Assembly: GCA_031550085.1 (NCBI GenBank) | Contig: JAVBOY010000022.1 | Coordinates: 1-64,000, forward strand | Origin: UBA4417 sp031550085 | Lineage (GTDB): Bacteria > Bacteroidota > Bacteroidia > Bacteroidales > UBA4417 | Length of the DNA stretch: 64,000 bases | Direction: 5' to 3' | Shown here: positions 7,387 through 16,596 of the stretch, piece by piece | Position numbering within the stretch: the first letter of the stretch is position 1 | How the letters are laid out: the number at the start of each line of letters is the position of its first letter | Position numbers and translations under genes: made by a program | The notes under the pieces: generated by a model | The model's input: only the letters and a program-made list of their open reading frames with translations | The model's database searches: none | Told to the model about the DNA's origin: nothing

Positions 7387-9840
7387 ATGAAATTACGGAT
7401 TTTATTTTTACTCCTAACCATCATATCGAGTACCGCTTGGGTACAAGCGCAAAGCAGCCGTGCGTGGCGTGCTGCCGATGCCGCCTTTGAGAGCATGCAA
7501 TACACGACGGCTGCAAACAAATACAAGAAAGCCCTTTCGAAAGCGAAATCGAAACCCGATAAAGAACTCATTTCGTTCAAGATGGCCGAATGCTACCGCT
7601 ATATGAATAATACCCGCCGGGCCGAGGCCGGTTACAAGCGGATTTTAAAAACAAAGTACGCCGAAGAACACCCGATTCTCTATTTGTACTATGCCCAGGC
7701 GTTGAAAACCAACGAAAAATTCGACGAAGCCAAAATCTGGTTTGAAAAATATGCTGAGTTTGTCCCTGCGGATCCCCGGGGAAAAAATGGAGCCGAATCC
7801 TGTGATTTGGCCAAGGATTGGCTCGAAAATCCCACGAAAGTGGAAGTGAAAAACGTAAAACAGCTAAACTCCAGGGAAAGCGATTTTTCGCCGACTTTTG
7901 CCGATAAAACCGGCAATACCCTTATTTTTACTTCTACGCGCGATGCTTCGACGGGGAAAAGTGTAGACAACTGGACGGGTCAAAGTTTTAGCGACTTATT
8001 TATTTCCAAACTGGATCCCCGCGGCAACTGGTCGACCCCGGTTTTGCTAGAAACCGGAGGCCTCATCAATACCGAAGCCAACGAAGGAAATCCCATGATG
8101 AACAGTAAATACAACCAGTTGTATTTTGTCCGTTGCGGCAATGAGTCCGGAACCCTTCAAGGCTGCCAGATTATGGTTGCCCGTCGAACCGGGCGTGCTT
8201 TTGGTGAACCCAAAGCCCTTGATTTGGGCGGCGATTCGACCACTGTTTTCGGAAATCCTTCGATCAGTCCCGATGAGTTGATGCTGTTCTTTTCGGCCGA
8301 ATTAAAAGGCGGAAAGGGTGGAAAAGACATTTGGATTGCCACCCGGAAATCACCCAACGAAAAATTCGGGCGTCCGCAAAATCTGGGAAGTTTTGTCAAT
8401 ACCTCCGGAGATGAAATGTTTCCCTACATGCGCAACGATTCTACCTTGTATTTTTCGTCAAACGGGCATCCGGGCATGGGAGGATTGGATATCTTCCGTG
8501 CTTCGCTGGTGGACGGCGAATGGAAAGACGTGGTCAACCTGCAAGCGCCCATGAATTCCACAGGGGACGATTTTGGCATTATTTACATGGAAGACGAAGA
8601 TCAAGGTTATTTCTGTTCCAACCGGAAAGGAGGGCGCGGAGGCGACGATATTTGGAGTTTCTACAATCCGCCGATTTTATATACGCTTTCGGGAACCGTC
8701 AAGGACGACAAAACCTTGCAGCCCATTCAAGGCGTGGTGGTTCGCCTGACCGGATCGGACGGAAGCACCATCGAAGCCCGTACCAACGATAAGGGTGGAT
8801 ATAGTTTCAACAAAAATCAGATCAAGAAAAAGACTTCGTATGAGTTGATTGCATTGAAAAATAATTATTTCAATAAAAAGGCCAAAGAAACTACCGTCGG
8901 CTTGGAAAGCAGCAAGGATTTTGTAATCAACTTTATGTTGGAACCCATGCCCGACAAGCCGGTTGTATTGCCCGACATTTTGTACGATCTGGCCAAATGG
9001 GATTTGAAACCCCAATACCAGGATTCGCTGCAAGGGTTGATCCGCACGTTGGATGAAAATGAAACCATTATCGTCGAATTGGCTTCCCATACCGATAACC
9101 GGGGTTCGGAAGAATCGAACGACATCCTTTCCCAAAAACGTGCCGAAAGCGTGGTCGATTACCTGATCGAGCGCGGCATTGATCCGAATCGTTTGGTTGC
9201 AAAGGGATATGGAGAGCACATTCCCCGCACATTGGCTAAAACAACCGTCAAAGACGGATTTACCTTCAAGGCCGGAACTGTTTTAACGCCCTCGTTTATC
9301 GATTCGTTACCGGGCAGAGCCATGCAGGAAGCCGCCCATGCGCTGAACCGCCGTACCGAATTCCGTATTTTGAGCAAAGATTTTGTTCCCAAGCAAAAGA
9401 ATGTGGACATCAAGTCGCAAACGCAAAAAGTAAGCATTCAAATCAATCCCGACGACAATTCTGTTCCGTTTACCGAAAATGCGGACAAAACCATTTCTTT
9501 TCCGGCTGTTGTCAACGGAATTACCATGAACATTACGCTGGGAGATGCCGTCAACGATTTGAGTTTCTCGCAGGAGCAAACCTTGAAGCTGTTGAAAGAC
9601 GGCGCCATCGGAAAAACCAATTTTCAGGGAGATGCTGCCAAAATATTGGGGGACAATACCGTTGCCGATCAGGCCGTGTTTACCGTTTCGGAAATCAACA
9701 TCAGCAAAAAATCACGGGTTGAGTTGGAAGCCACGGTGGTGCACAAGCAAAAAGTACCGGTAATGATGAGTGAAAAACTGTTGAAAAAGTTCGGTGACTA
9801 CACCCTTGACCAAGCCAATAAGAAGATTATTTTTAAATAA
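7387..9840 (+). CDS. PorE-like OmpA-family protein: TPR, PD40 propeller, CarboxypepD-reg, OmpA and a degenerate retropepsin-like tail
   Basis: An 817-residue envelope protein. It has a signal peptide ending near VQA, TPR-like helices (about 25-140), a propeller of PD40/WD40-like repeats (about 160-420, with motifs such as GGKGGKDIWIA, GMGGLDIFRA and GRGGDDIWSF), a CarboxypepD-reg-like beta domain (about 435-510) and a peptidoglycan-binding OmpA domain (about 525-665, with ELASHTDNRGSEESN). This order is that of PorE of the type IX secretion system, which anchors the machine to peptidoglycan. The last 140 residues are extra. They align by eye to retropepsin-like proteases (VVNGITMNI, then LLKDGAI), but the catalytic DTG position reads GDA, so the domain would be inactive. 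The assignment to PorE rests on architecture only. Confidence 0.8.
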   Translation: MKLRILFLLLTIISSTAWVQAQSSRAWRAADAAFESMQYTTAANKYKKALSKAKSKPDKELISFKMAECYRYMNNTRRAEAGYKRILKTKYAEEHPILYLYYAQALKTNEKFDEAKIWFEKYAEFVPADPRGKNGAESCDLAKDWLENPTKVEVKNVKQLNSRESDFSPTFADKTGNTLIFTSTRDASTGKSVDNWTGQSFSDLFISKLDPRGNWSTPVLLETGGLINTEANEGNPMMNSKYNQLYFVRCGNESGTLQGCQIMVARRTGRAFGEPKALDLGGDSTTVFGNPSISPDELMLFFSAELKGGKGGKDIWIATRKSPNEKFGRPQNLGSFVNTSGDEMFPYMRNDSTLYFSSNGHPGMGGLDIFRASLVDGEWKDVVNLQAPMNSTGDDFGIIYMEDEDQGYFCSNRKGGRGGDDIWSFYNPPILYTLSGTVKDDKTLQPIQGVVVRLTGSDGSTIEARTNDKGGYSFNKNQIKKKTSYELIALKNNYFNKKAKETTVGLESSKDFVINFMLEPMPDKPVVLPDILYDLAKWDLKPQYQDSLQGLIRTLDENETIIVELASHTDNRGSEESNDILSQKRAESVVDYLIERGIDPNRLVAKGYGEHIPRTLAKTTVKDGFTFKAGTVLTPSFIDSLPGRAMQEAAHALNRRTEFRILSKDFVPKQKNVDIKSQTQKVSIQINPDDNSVPFTENADKTISFPAVVNGITMNITLGDAVNDLSFSQEQTLKLLKDGAIGKTNFQGDAAKILGDNTVADQAVFTVSEINISKKSRVELEATVVHKQKVPVMMSEKLLKKFGDYTLDQANKKIIFK

Positions 9841-10117
9841 GAGAATGAGTAGACTCGTAAACGGGGTTTAATTGAAAATGGAGAATTGAAAATGAATTTT
9901 TAGTAAACAGTAGACGAGTAAATAAACAACAAATAACAAAAAACGAATAACAAACTATCCCCCGCTTGCGGGGGTGCCCGTGAGGGTGGGGGTGTTAACG
10001 GGTTTACGGGTAACAAGTTTACCATTCACCTTTTACCCTGTACCAATAAACAATTCAACAGGCATTTCACCCTTCTCCTGTTCACGTTTCACTTTTTAAG
10101 ATTTCCAAAACATATCG
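9841..10117. repeat. Intergenic filler with a GC-rich CCCCCGCTTGCGGGGG repeat
   Basis: No gene is seen. The segment at 9958-9996 (CCCCCGCTTGCGGGGGTG, then GCCCGTGAGGG) recurs almost exactly at 12368-12406. The rest consists of recurring phrases such as ATTGAAAATGGAGAATTG, AGACGAGTAAATAAAC and CATTTCACCCTTCTCCTG, which also occur in other gaps. Confidence 0.7.
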
Positions 10118-10125
10118 TATCTTTG
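10118..10125 (+). promoter_or_regulatory. Bacteroidetes -7 box (TATCTTTG) for cca
   Basis: TATCTTTG is a perfect TAnnTTTG match. It would start transcription at about 10131, inside or just before the leader hairpin of cca. Confidence 0.65.
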
Positions 10126-10126
10126 C

Positions 10127-10161
10127 AAAACTCAAGATCTTCCATAAAGATTTTGAGTTTT
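10127..10161 (+). promoter_or_regulatory. 15-bp leader hairpin followed by a U-rich stretch upstream of cca
   Basis: The arms 10127-10141 (AAAACTCAAGATCTT) and 10147-10161 (AAGATTTTGAGTTTT) pair over 15 bp with one G-U wobble and a 5-base loop, followed by TTGTTT. It starts at or near the predicted transcription start. It may be a 5' stabilising hairpin or an attenuator. No coding gene lies upstream close enough for it to be an ordinary terminator. Confidence 0.55.
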
Positions 10162-10185
10162 TTGTTTCAACTATTTGAAGAACCC

Positions 10186-11640
10186 TTGAATACAACAAAA
10201 AACATCGCATCCGCTTTGGCCGAAGGCCGGCCTGTTTTCAATGCCGTTTCGGAAAGCGCCAAAGCGCTCGGAATCGATGCTTATGTCATTGGCGGCTACG
10301 TCCGCGACCTGATGTTGGAGCGTCCCTGCCAGGATCTGGACATTGTCACTTCGGGGAACGGCATTGCCTTGGCAGAAGAAACGGCCTGGCGTCTGCACAT
10401 AAAGAAAATAGCCGTTTACAAAAACTTCGGAACCGCCATGTTTGCGTACAAAGGCTGGCAACTGGAATTTGTAGGTGCCCGGAAAGAATCCTACCAGGAA
10501 AATTCCCGGAAACCTTCGGTCATGCAGGGCACGTTGGAAGACGACCAGAAACGGCGCGACTTTACCATCAATGCATTGGCCATTAGCCTGAATCCGGAGG
10601 ATTACGGCAGAATCATCGATCCGTTTGACGGGACCGGCGATATGGAAAAACGAATTATCCGTACGCCTTTGGATCCCGATACCACCTTTTCCGATGATCC
10701 TCTCCGGATGATGCGCGCCATCCGCTTTTCGGCACAACTGCAATTCGACATCCTGTCTGAAACCTTTGAAGCCATCCGCCGCAATGCCGGCCGTTTGCAA
10801 ATCATTTCGATGGAACGGATAACCACCGAAGTCAATAAAATTTTGATGACCCGAAAACCTTCGGCCGGAATCAAACAATTGGATGATAGCGGGCTGCTGC
10901 AACAATTTTTCCCTCAATTGGTCGCCTTAAAAGGAGCCGAAACGGTTGAAGGCTACGGACACAAAGACAATTTCTCCCATACACTGGAAGTGTTGGACAA
11001 TGTTTGCAAGAAAACGGACAACCTTTGGCTGCGTTGGGCGGCCTTGCTTCACGATATTGCAAAACCCCAGACCAAGCGTTATGAATCCGGTATCGGTTGG
11101 ACATTTCACGGGCACGAATTTAAAGGGATGAAAATGATTCCCGCTATTTTCAAGCAATTGCGGTTGCCTTTGAACGAAAAAATGAAGTATGTGCAGAAGT
11201 TGGTATTGCTGCATTTGCGCCCCATTGTCCTCTCGGAAGAAGAAGTGACCGATAGTGCGGTACGCCGCCTGCTGTTCGATGCGGGCGATGATATCGACGA
11301 TTTGATGCTGCTTTGCGAAGCCGATATCACTTCCAAAAATCCCGGAAAAGTAAAGCGGCATTTGCAAAATTTCGAAACGGTCCGCCAAAAGTTGGTAGAA
11401 GTCGAGGAAAAAGACCGCATTCGTAATTGGAATCCGCCGATAACCGGCGAAATCATCATGCAAACCTTTGCCTTGCCGCCATCCAGAACGGTCGGAACCA
11501 TTAAAGATTCGATCCGGGAAGCCATTTTAAACGGACAAATTCCGAACGACTATGCGGCCGCTTACGAGATGATGGTTTCGGAAGCTGAAAAGCTCGGCTA
11601 TCCGGTAGTAGATCCGGTATTCGAACCGCCAAAAAGTTAG
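10186..11640 (+). CDS. cca: CCA tRNA nucleotidyltransferase (poly(A) polymerase family, HD domain)
   Basis: The protein adds the CCA end to tRNA. It has the nucleotidyltransferase motif GGYVRDLMLERPCQDLDIV, the conserved RRDFTINALAIS and DPFDGTGDM, the RNA-binding RMMRAIRFSAQL region, and a C-terminal HD domain (LLHDIAKP, then GHEFKG). No ATG opens the frame. The frame extends to a TTG at 10123, but that TTG is part of the promoter box, so I place the start at TTG 10186, giving 484 residues, normal for the family. TTG at 10150 or 10159 is also possible. The gene stands alone. Confidence 0.9.
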   Translation: MNTTKNIASALAEGRPVFNAVSESAKALGIDAYVIGGYVRDLMLERPCQDLDIVTSGNGIALAEETAWRLHIKKIAVYKNFGTAMFAYKGWQLEFVGARKESYQENSRKPSVMQGTLEDDQKRRDFTINALAISLNPEDYGRIIDPFDGTGDMEKRIIRTPLDPDTTFSDDPLRMMRAIRFSAQLQFDILSETFEAIRRNAGRLQIISMERITTEVNKILMTRKPSAGIKQLDDSGLLQQFFPQLVALKGAETVEGYGHKDNFSHTLEVLDNVCKKTDNLWLRWAALLHDIAKPQTKRYESGIGWTFHGHEFKGMKMIPAIFKQLRLPLNEKMKYVQKLVLLHLRPIVLSEEEVTDSAVRRLLFDAGDDIDDLMLLCEADITSKNPGKVKRHLQNFETVRQKLVEVEEKDRIRNWNPPITGEIIMQTFALPPSRTVGTIKDSIREAILNGQIPNDYAAAYEMMVSEAEKLGYPVVDPVFEPPKS

Positions 11641-11710
11641 GGAAAGGTGCTTGATTGTATCCGAAAATAGTGTAATTTTACCCCTGAAAAAACGCAAACA
11701 CGAGATTACC

Positions 11711-12301
11711 ATGCAAGTTTATAGATTTAGGGTGCAACTTGAAGAACAAGACGACTTTTTAAGAGACATCGACGTAAAACCGGGGCAAAATTTTCGTCAA
11801 TTCCACGAATGCCTGAAAAAAACCATTGGGTTGGAAGGCGAAGAGTTGGCTTCGTTTTTTGTGTGCGATCATTTGTGGCGCAAAAAACAGGAGATCACCC
11901 TGATTGATATGATGGAAGGGGAAGAAACCTCCCTGACCTACGAAGACGAAGAAACCAAAGCGCAAAAACAGTTGGAAATTAAGGTGATGGACGACATCAA
12001 AATCAAAGAGGTGATCGAAGATCCCCACCAACGCTTTGTGTATGAATACGATTTCTTAAATCCCAAAACGTTTTATATCGAGTTGACCAAAATTGTGGAC
12101 GGGGATGAGAGTAAAAGCTATCCGCTCGTAGCAAAAGAAGCGGGCATTCTGGCAAAAACAGTCGTTCCCAAGCATATTTCCGATGAAGAGTTGGACGAAG
12201 ACGACCGCAAAGCCATGTTGGACGAGTTCAACGAGATGGTTGAAAATGAAGAATTCGGCGAAGAAATCGACGAACACTTTGCCGCCGAGCCGGAATGGTA
12301 G
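11711..12301 (+). CDS. Plasmid pRiA4b ORF3-like family protein
   Basis: A 196-residue, strongly acidic protein. The start YRFRVQLEEQDDFLRDIDV and the following helix with FRQFHECLKKTIGLEGEEL match the pattern of pRiA4b ORF3-like proteins, also annotated as IS1096 TnpR-like passengers. Their function is unknown; in Bacteroidetes they are usually stand-alone chromosomal genes. The frame could extend to 11651, but ATG 11711 gives the family-typical N-terminus. It follows cca by 70 bases. The C-terminal third is rich in Asp and Glu. Confidence 0.7.
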   Translation: MQVYRFRVQLEEQDDFLRDIDVKPGQNFRQFHECLKKTIGLEGEELASFFVCDHLWRKKQEITLIDMMEGEETSLTYEDEETKAQKQLEIKVMDDIKIKEVIEDPHQRFVYEYDFLNPKTFYIELTKIVDGDESKSYPLVAKEAGILAKTVVPKHISDEELDEDDRKAMLDEFNEMVENEEFGEEIDEHFAAEPEW

Positions 12302-12851
12302 GTTAATTCCGAATTAAAAATTACGAATGAAAAGTGAAAAATTGGGAATAAGTTTTGCAAGAATGTGTCCCCCGCTTGCGGGGGTGCCCGTAAGGGCGGG
12401 GGTGTAGTTTTTAATGCAGCAAGGTGAAGGCAGAAGGCGTTTCAATTGAAAATGAGTTTTTAGTAGACGAGTAGACTAGTAAACTAGTTTTTAACGTAGA
12501 AAGGAGAAAGCAGAAGGCAAAAAGAGGTTTGATGCAAATAAACAATTCAACAGTTCAACAATTAAACAACTCCTGTACCGTTCACCTTGAACCCTTACCC
12601 CATTTCACGCTTCGCATTATGCGATTAAAATAGAATAGTATTAGATTAGATTATCCTGTTCAATAAAACCAAATATGCCGCCCATTTCCCCTGCTTCCCC
12701 CATTTTCCCGTTTTAAACCTTTTACCCTGTACCGTTCACCTTGAACCCTGTTCACCCTTCACGGTTCACATTTCACAACAAACCCTTCATCCTGAACCCT
12801 GTTCACGCTTCACTGTTCACAGATCACTCAAAACTTGGCAAATTTCGTTTT
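12302..12851. repeat. Repetitive intergenic filler upstream of miaA
   Basis: About 550 bp without a gene. It contains the second CCCCCGCTTGCGGGGG repeat (12368-12406), a copy of ATTATGCGATTAAAATAG (12617-12659) and many phrases such as AACAGTTCAACAATTAAAC, CATTTCACGCTTCGC and CTGTACCGTTCACCTTGAAC. The reading frame of miaA runs upstream through this filler to 12741, but that part is not coding-like. Confidence 0.7.
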
Positions 12852-13760
12852 ATGATCCGGTCAAAAACAGTCGTCATTCTTACCGGCCCCACGGCAGTGG
12901 GGAAAACAGCCGTTTCCATCGACATCGCCAGGCAACTCGGAACGGAAATTATTTCGGCCGATTCACGGCAATTTTACCACGAACTCAGCATCGGAACGGC
13001 GAAACCCACCGCCGGAGAACTGGCTGAAGTAAAACACCATTTTGTCGGCCATCTGTCTGTTTCCGATTATTACAATGTGTCGCGTTTTGAGCAGGATGCC
13101 CTGAAATTGTTGCACGAATTGTTTCAAAAATACGATGCCGTGGTGTTGACCGGAGGTTCGGGGATGTACCTTGATGCCGTTTGTTACGGAATCGACGATT
13201 TTCCCGATCCGCCGCCCGGATTGCGGAACCAGTTGCAAATCCTGTGTAAAGAACAAGGAATCGGCGCTTTGCAGGAGTTGTTGCAAAAGCACGATCCGGA
13301 CTATTACCGCCAGGTCGATTTGCAAAATCCGGTACGTTTGCAACGCGCCCTGGAAGTTTGCCTCACAACCGGAAAACCCTTTTCGGAGCAGCGGTTAAAC
13401 AATCCGCAAGCGCGTGATTTCAAAACGGTAAAATACGTGTTGAACCGCAAACGGGAAGAACTCTTTGATCGCATCAACCAACGGGTGGATGGAATGATGC
13501 GGCAAGGCTTGCTGGAGGAAGTGAAACGCTTGCTGCCTTACCGCTCCGAAAATGCCCTGAAAACGGTGGGCTATGCCGAATTATTCGATTATCTGGATGG
13601 GAAATTATCGCTGGAACAAGCGGTAGAAGATATCAAAACCCATACGCGCCGCTATGCCAAACGCCAGCTTACCTGGTTTAAGCGCGATGATTCCTACCGG
13701 TGGATTGATTTGCCCGATGACGAGAGCCTTTCCGGGATTTTACGCGATATTCAGCCTTGA
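12852..13760 (+). CDS. miaA: tRNA dimethylallyltransferase
   Basis: A 302-residue prenyltransferase that makes i6A37 in tRNAs reading U-starting codons. The P-loop GPTAVGKTAVSIDIA lies at residues 11-25, followed by the MiaA motif EIISADSRQFYHELSIGTAKP, the catalytic-region LTGGSGMYLDAVCYG and the C-terminal ALKTVGYAELFDYLDG and KRQLTWFKRD. The start at ATG 12852 gives the family N-terminus; the upstream frame extension is repetitive filler. It converges with the thioesterase gene, with 34 bases between the stops. Confidence 0.96.
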   Translation: MIRSKTVVILTGPTAVGKTAVSIDIARQLGTEIISADSRQFYHELSIGTAKPTAGELAEVKHHFVGHLSVSDYYNVSRFEQDALKLLHELFQKYDAVVLTGGSGMYLDAVCYGIDDFPDPPPGLRNQLQILCKEQGIGALQELLQKHDPDYYRQVDLQNPVRLQRALEVCLTTGKPFSEQRLNNPQARDFKTVKYVLNRKREELFDRINQRVDGMMRQGLLEEVKRLLPYRSENALKTVGYAELFDYLDGKLSLEQAVEDIKTHTRRYAKRQLTWFKRDDSYRWIDLPDDESLSGILRDIQP

Positions 13761-13794
13761 AGGGGATTGAAAAATAGTAGCGAACCTTTAACTA

Positions 13795-14544
13795 CTATTT
13801 CTTTCTCCAAGCCGTCCTGATCCGTGCCAACTCTTTTTGATCCCCGGAACGGATAATCGACGACCCAAAAGTCGTTCCGTTCTCGGAACCCGTGGCGATA
13901 AAATAGCGATCTCCGGCAACGGCCGGCCATAAAAAGTTGACCTCGATTTCTTCCAATTGATGCTGCTGCAAAAACTCAAAACCGAAATGATCTAGCATCC
14001 AGGTAATGTAGCGGGTATGGTTGACATGCAAATTCATGTCGATATCGCTGGGAAGCACCGGGAATTCCGCGCTTCTTTCCAATGCCTGGAAATCAGGCAG
14101 TTTTTCCGGTTTCTCTTCAATCGCATGTTTGCCTTCGAGAATGGAAAACAGCTTTCGCAATTCATCCAGACGCTGCGGGCGCTGGGTGGCGGCGCTCAGC
14201 ACATGCCAGGCCGAAGTAGCCGAAAATAAATGATTCTGGTCTTGATCAAAGCCTTCGTAATCACGAAAAGCCGTCAACAGTTCGGGTTCTTTGCTCCATG
14301 TTTCCAGATGCAATACATCGTTCCACAAAGGGTAGCGGTGCATCACCAGTTTTATTTTAGATAAAACCCAAAACAAGCCTTTTTCCTGCAGTTGCGAAAA
14401 CCCGAACCCATATTCGTTGGCATGGTGCCAGGCAATCTCCTGCAAAAACAGGAAAATACCCGGGATCGTGATTTTCTGTTCAAAATCCACATGATACGTA
14501 TGTATTTTGTGCGCTTCCCGGAAAATATGTTGTAAAGGATTCAT
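13795..14544 (-). CDS. Acyl-ACP thioesterase
   Basis: A 249-residue protein with two hotdog halves, as in the FatA/FatB-type acyl-ACP thioesterases that release fatty acids from acyl carrier protein. The first hotdog has the substrate-binding stretch ATSAWHVLSAATQRPQRL and the preceding WSKEPELLTAFRDYE. The second has the conserved segment SDIDMNLHVNHTRYITWMLD, which contains the Asn and His of the catalytic region. The length is that of bacterial members. The flanks are repetitive filler, so the gene is monocistronic. Confidence 0.88.
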   Translation of the reverse strand: MNPLQHIFREAHKIHTYHVDFEQKITIPGIFLFLQEIAWHHANEYGFGFSQLQEKGLFWVLSKIKLVMHRYPLWNDVLHLETWSKEPELLTAFRDYEGFDQDQNHLFSATSAWHVLSAATQRPQRLDELRKLFSILEGKHAIEEKPEKLPDFQALERSAEFPVLPSDIDMNLHVNHTRYITWMLDHFGFEFLQQHQLEEIEVNFLWPAVAGDRYFIATGSENGTTFGSSIIRSGDQKELARIRTAWRKK

Positions 14545-14706
14545 GGGGTGTTGAAGTGTTGAATCGTTGAACTGTTGAATTGTTTATTTGGTGAAACGTG
14601 AACAGTGAAGGGTGAACGGGTTCAGGTGTTAACTAAAATACCCATTTTCAATTCTCTATTTTCAATTAAAAAAGTTCATCATCTAAAACCCATTTTCAAC
14701 TTTCCA
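14545..14706. repeat. Short repetitive filler between thioesterase and the T9SS cargo gene
   Basis: The sequence is made of the recurring phrases TTGAACTGTTGAATTG, GTGAACAGTGAAGGGTG and TTTTCAATTCTCTATTTTC, in the opposite orientation to those near 12.5 kb. No gene is seen. Confidence 0.65.
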
Positions 14707-16244
14707 TTAATTCTTTACCCATTTACCATAACCTATTTGTTTACCTTTTGTCATTACTTTGTATACATAAGTTCCCGGTCGTAAAAGCATGATTTTCAAC
14801 TCTGTTTCAGGTTGCGAAAGATGTTTTTGCAGTAGGAGTTGCCCGCTTAAGTTATACAAAAATAGCTCCGCTTCGCGGTTTTGTACGGCTAAAACGGCTT
14901 TGCATACATCTTTCCCGGGATTGGGAACCAGAATACACTCGCTGGTTTGTACTATAGGCTTGCCGTGTATTGAAACTAATTCTCCATCTCTATTCAACTT
15001 TAATAAAAAATGGCTTGTAGGCTCACGCGAATACGAAAGTTGTTGGAAAAAATCATTTACATAAGCTGCAAAACCGGTATAGCCAAGGAGCATGGCTCCG
15101 CCATCGCTTGTGGGTATTATTTCTTGGGCAATGTACGAAGTAGTATCATTGTATGGAATAAAGCGTTGAGATACTAGATTTAGATTATCGGTTGTATCAA
15201 AAACGTTGATTAAAATCGTAGCAGAAGACTCATCTCTAAAATCCATACCAGCTACAAAAATACGATCTTTGGAAACAGTTAACAGACGCGATTGTAAAGG
15301 GAAATCATATAAATTTCCATATTTTAAAGGCAATGCACCTTGACCGGGTCCTAATTTTTTTTCTGCTGCTACATCCCATTTACATAGGGCTATATATATG
15401 CCGCCTTGGCCGAGTCCATGGAAAAAATCATCGGCTTGACCTACAGTTATATAGCGTTATTGCTTATTTGTACGCCACGGCTCGGCTCAGTACCATGCAT
15501 CTGGGTAGCAGGGTCCGTTAAAATTTCTTTTTTCAAGTTCAAATTCAAGTCAAAAATTTGTTGCTTGCTGCATGTCCCTCCTCCTTTTACCATCCACAAA
15601 GTGCTGTCCAAATTGTTTGCTGCAATAGAACGTATACCGTGGTAATACCCACCTCCGCATTCGGGCGGTATATACAGGCTATCCAATCGTTCCAAGTTAA
15701 AATTATACTTTTCAATAACAGTTTTTCCAATAGGGCCTTCAGGAATCTCCCATGGTTCATATGCCACATAAATCAAGCTGTCCAAAGCAATACAAATGTC
15801 AGTAACCCAGATAAACCTCCATGTATTTTTGTTGCTATAGCTTTTTATTTCTTCCAAATCGTTGGTATAGCGTTTTACAGCATAAATAGGGGTATGTATA
15901 CCTCGTTCCGCCGTAGAATCCATTACAAAAGAAACTGTTATGAACCCGCCAACTTCTTTTGGTAATGCTTTGATTAAACAACTATTTTCATAATTTCCTG
16001 TTGGATACAATTGAGTTTGGATAAGCATTCCCTGTTGGTTTAATTTCATAAAACGGGGATAACAGGGACTTTTAAATGGAGTTTCATAACCATACAAAAT
16101 ATAACTTTTATCGGGTAATTCACAGCAACTTTGCAAAAAAAATGAACTTGTACTATCAATAGATCTCCAAAAAAAGGTGTTTTGCTGTCCTAGAACCGAG
16201 TAGCAACAAATGAAGGAAAAGAGAATAAGAATTAGTTTTTTCAT
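14707..16244 (-). pseudogene. T9SS-sorted secreted protein broken by a single frameshift
   Basis: Two minus-strand frames form one gene. The upstream part (15447-16244) has a signal peptide ending near VLGQ and 265 residues that run into a TAA after VQISNNAI. The downstream part (14707 to about 15460) continues in another frame through RYITVGQADDFFHGLGQGG and ends in a type IX sorting domain (VPNPGKD, then LYNLSGQLLLQK, then LRPGTYVYKV). Adding one base near 15456-15462 would join them as VQISNKRYITVGQ, giving about 510 residues. The N-terminal part has no recognisable enzyme motif. There is no slippery heptamer, so this is either a mutation or a sequencing error. Confidence 0.8.
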
Positions 16245-16596
16245 GGTATATGATTTTGAATTTGTGTGATAGTTCGTATTCTAAAAAAAATAAACGAATC
16301 AAATAGGGGACATTTCCAAAAAAGGTTCATCATTTAAATCCATTTTCAATTGAAACGCTTTTTTCTTCCCGCATTGAATCTCGTTTACTTCGCTTTTAGA
16401 AAATAAAAAAGCTGCTCAAAAAAAATGAGCAGCTAAGGTAACAAAAGGAATAAATAACAATGCTATTTAATTAATCTAATTAATATTGTTTTTTTGTTGT
16501 TTGTTTCCTCGTCTACTTGTTTACTAAAAACTCATTTTCAATTAACCCGTAATTCGTAATTAAAAAGGTTCATCGTTCATCCCTCATCATTCATCG
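16245..16596. repeat. Gap with a terminator and filler phrases
   Basis: The gap contains the terminator of the downstream oligopeptidase gene and phrases such as CATTTTCAATTGAAACG and GTCTACTTGTTTACTAAAAAC. No gene is seen. Confidence 0.6.
16401..16434 (-). terminator. Terminator of the oligopeptidase B gene
   Basis: The perfect 9-bp stem AGCTGCTCA/TGAGCAGCT (16410-16434) has a 7-base A loop on the plus strand. On the minus strand it is followed by TTTTTTATTTT. Confidence 0.85.

Noticed and set aside
15456..15462. Programmed frameshift in the T9SS cargo gene
   Set aside because: There is no slippery heptamer, stimulatory hairpin or Shine-Dalgarno-like site; a simple indel explains it better.
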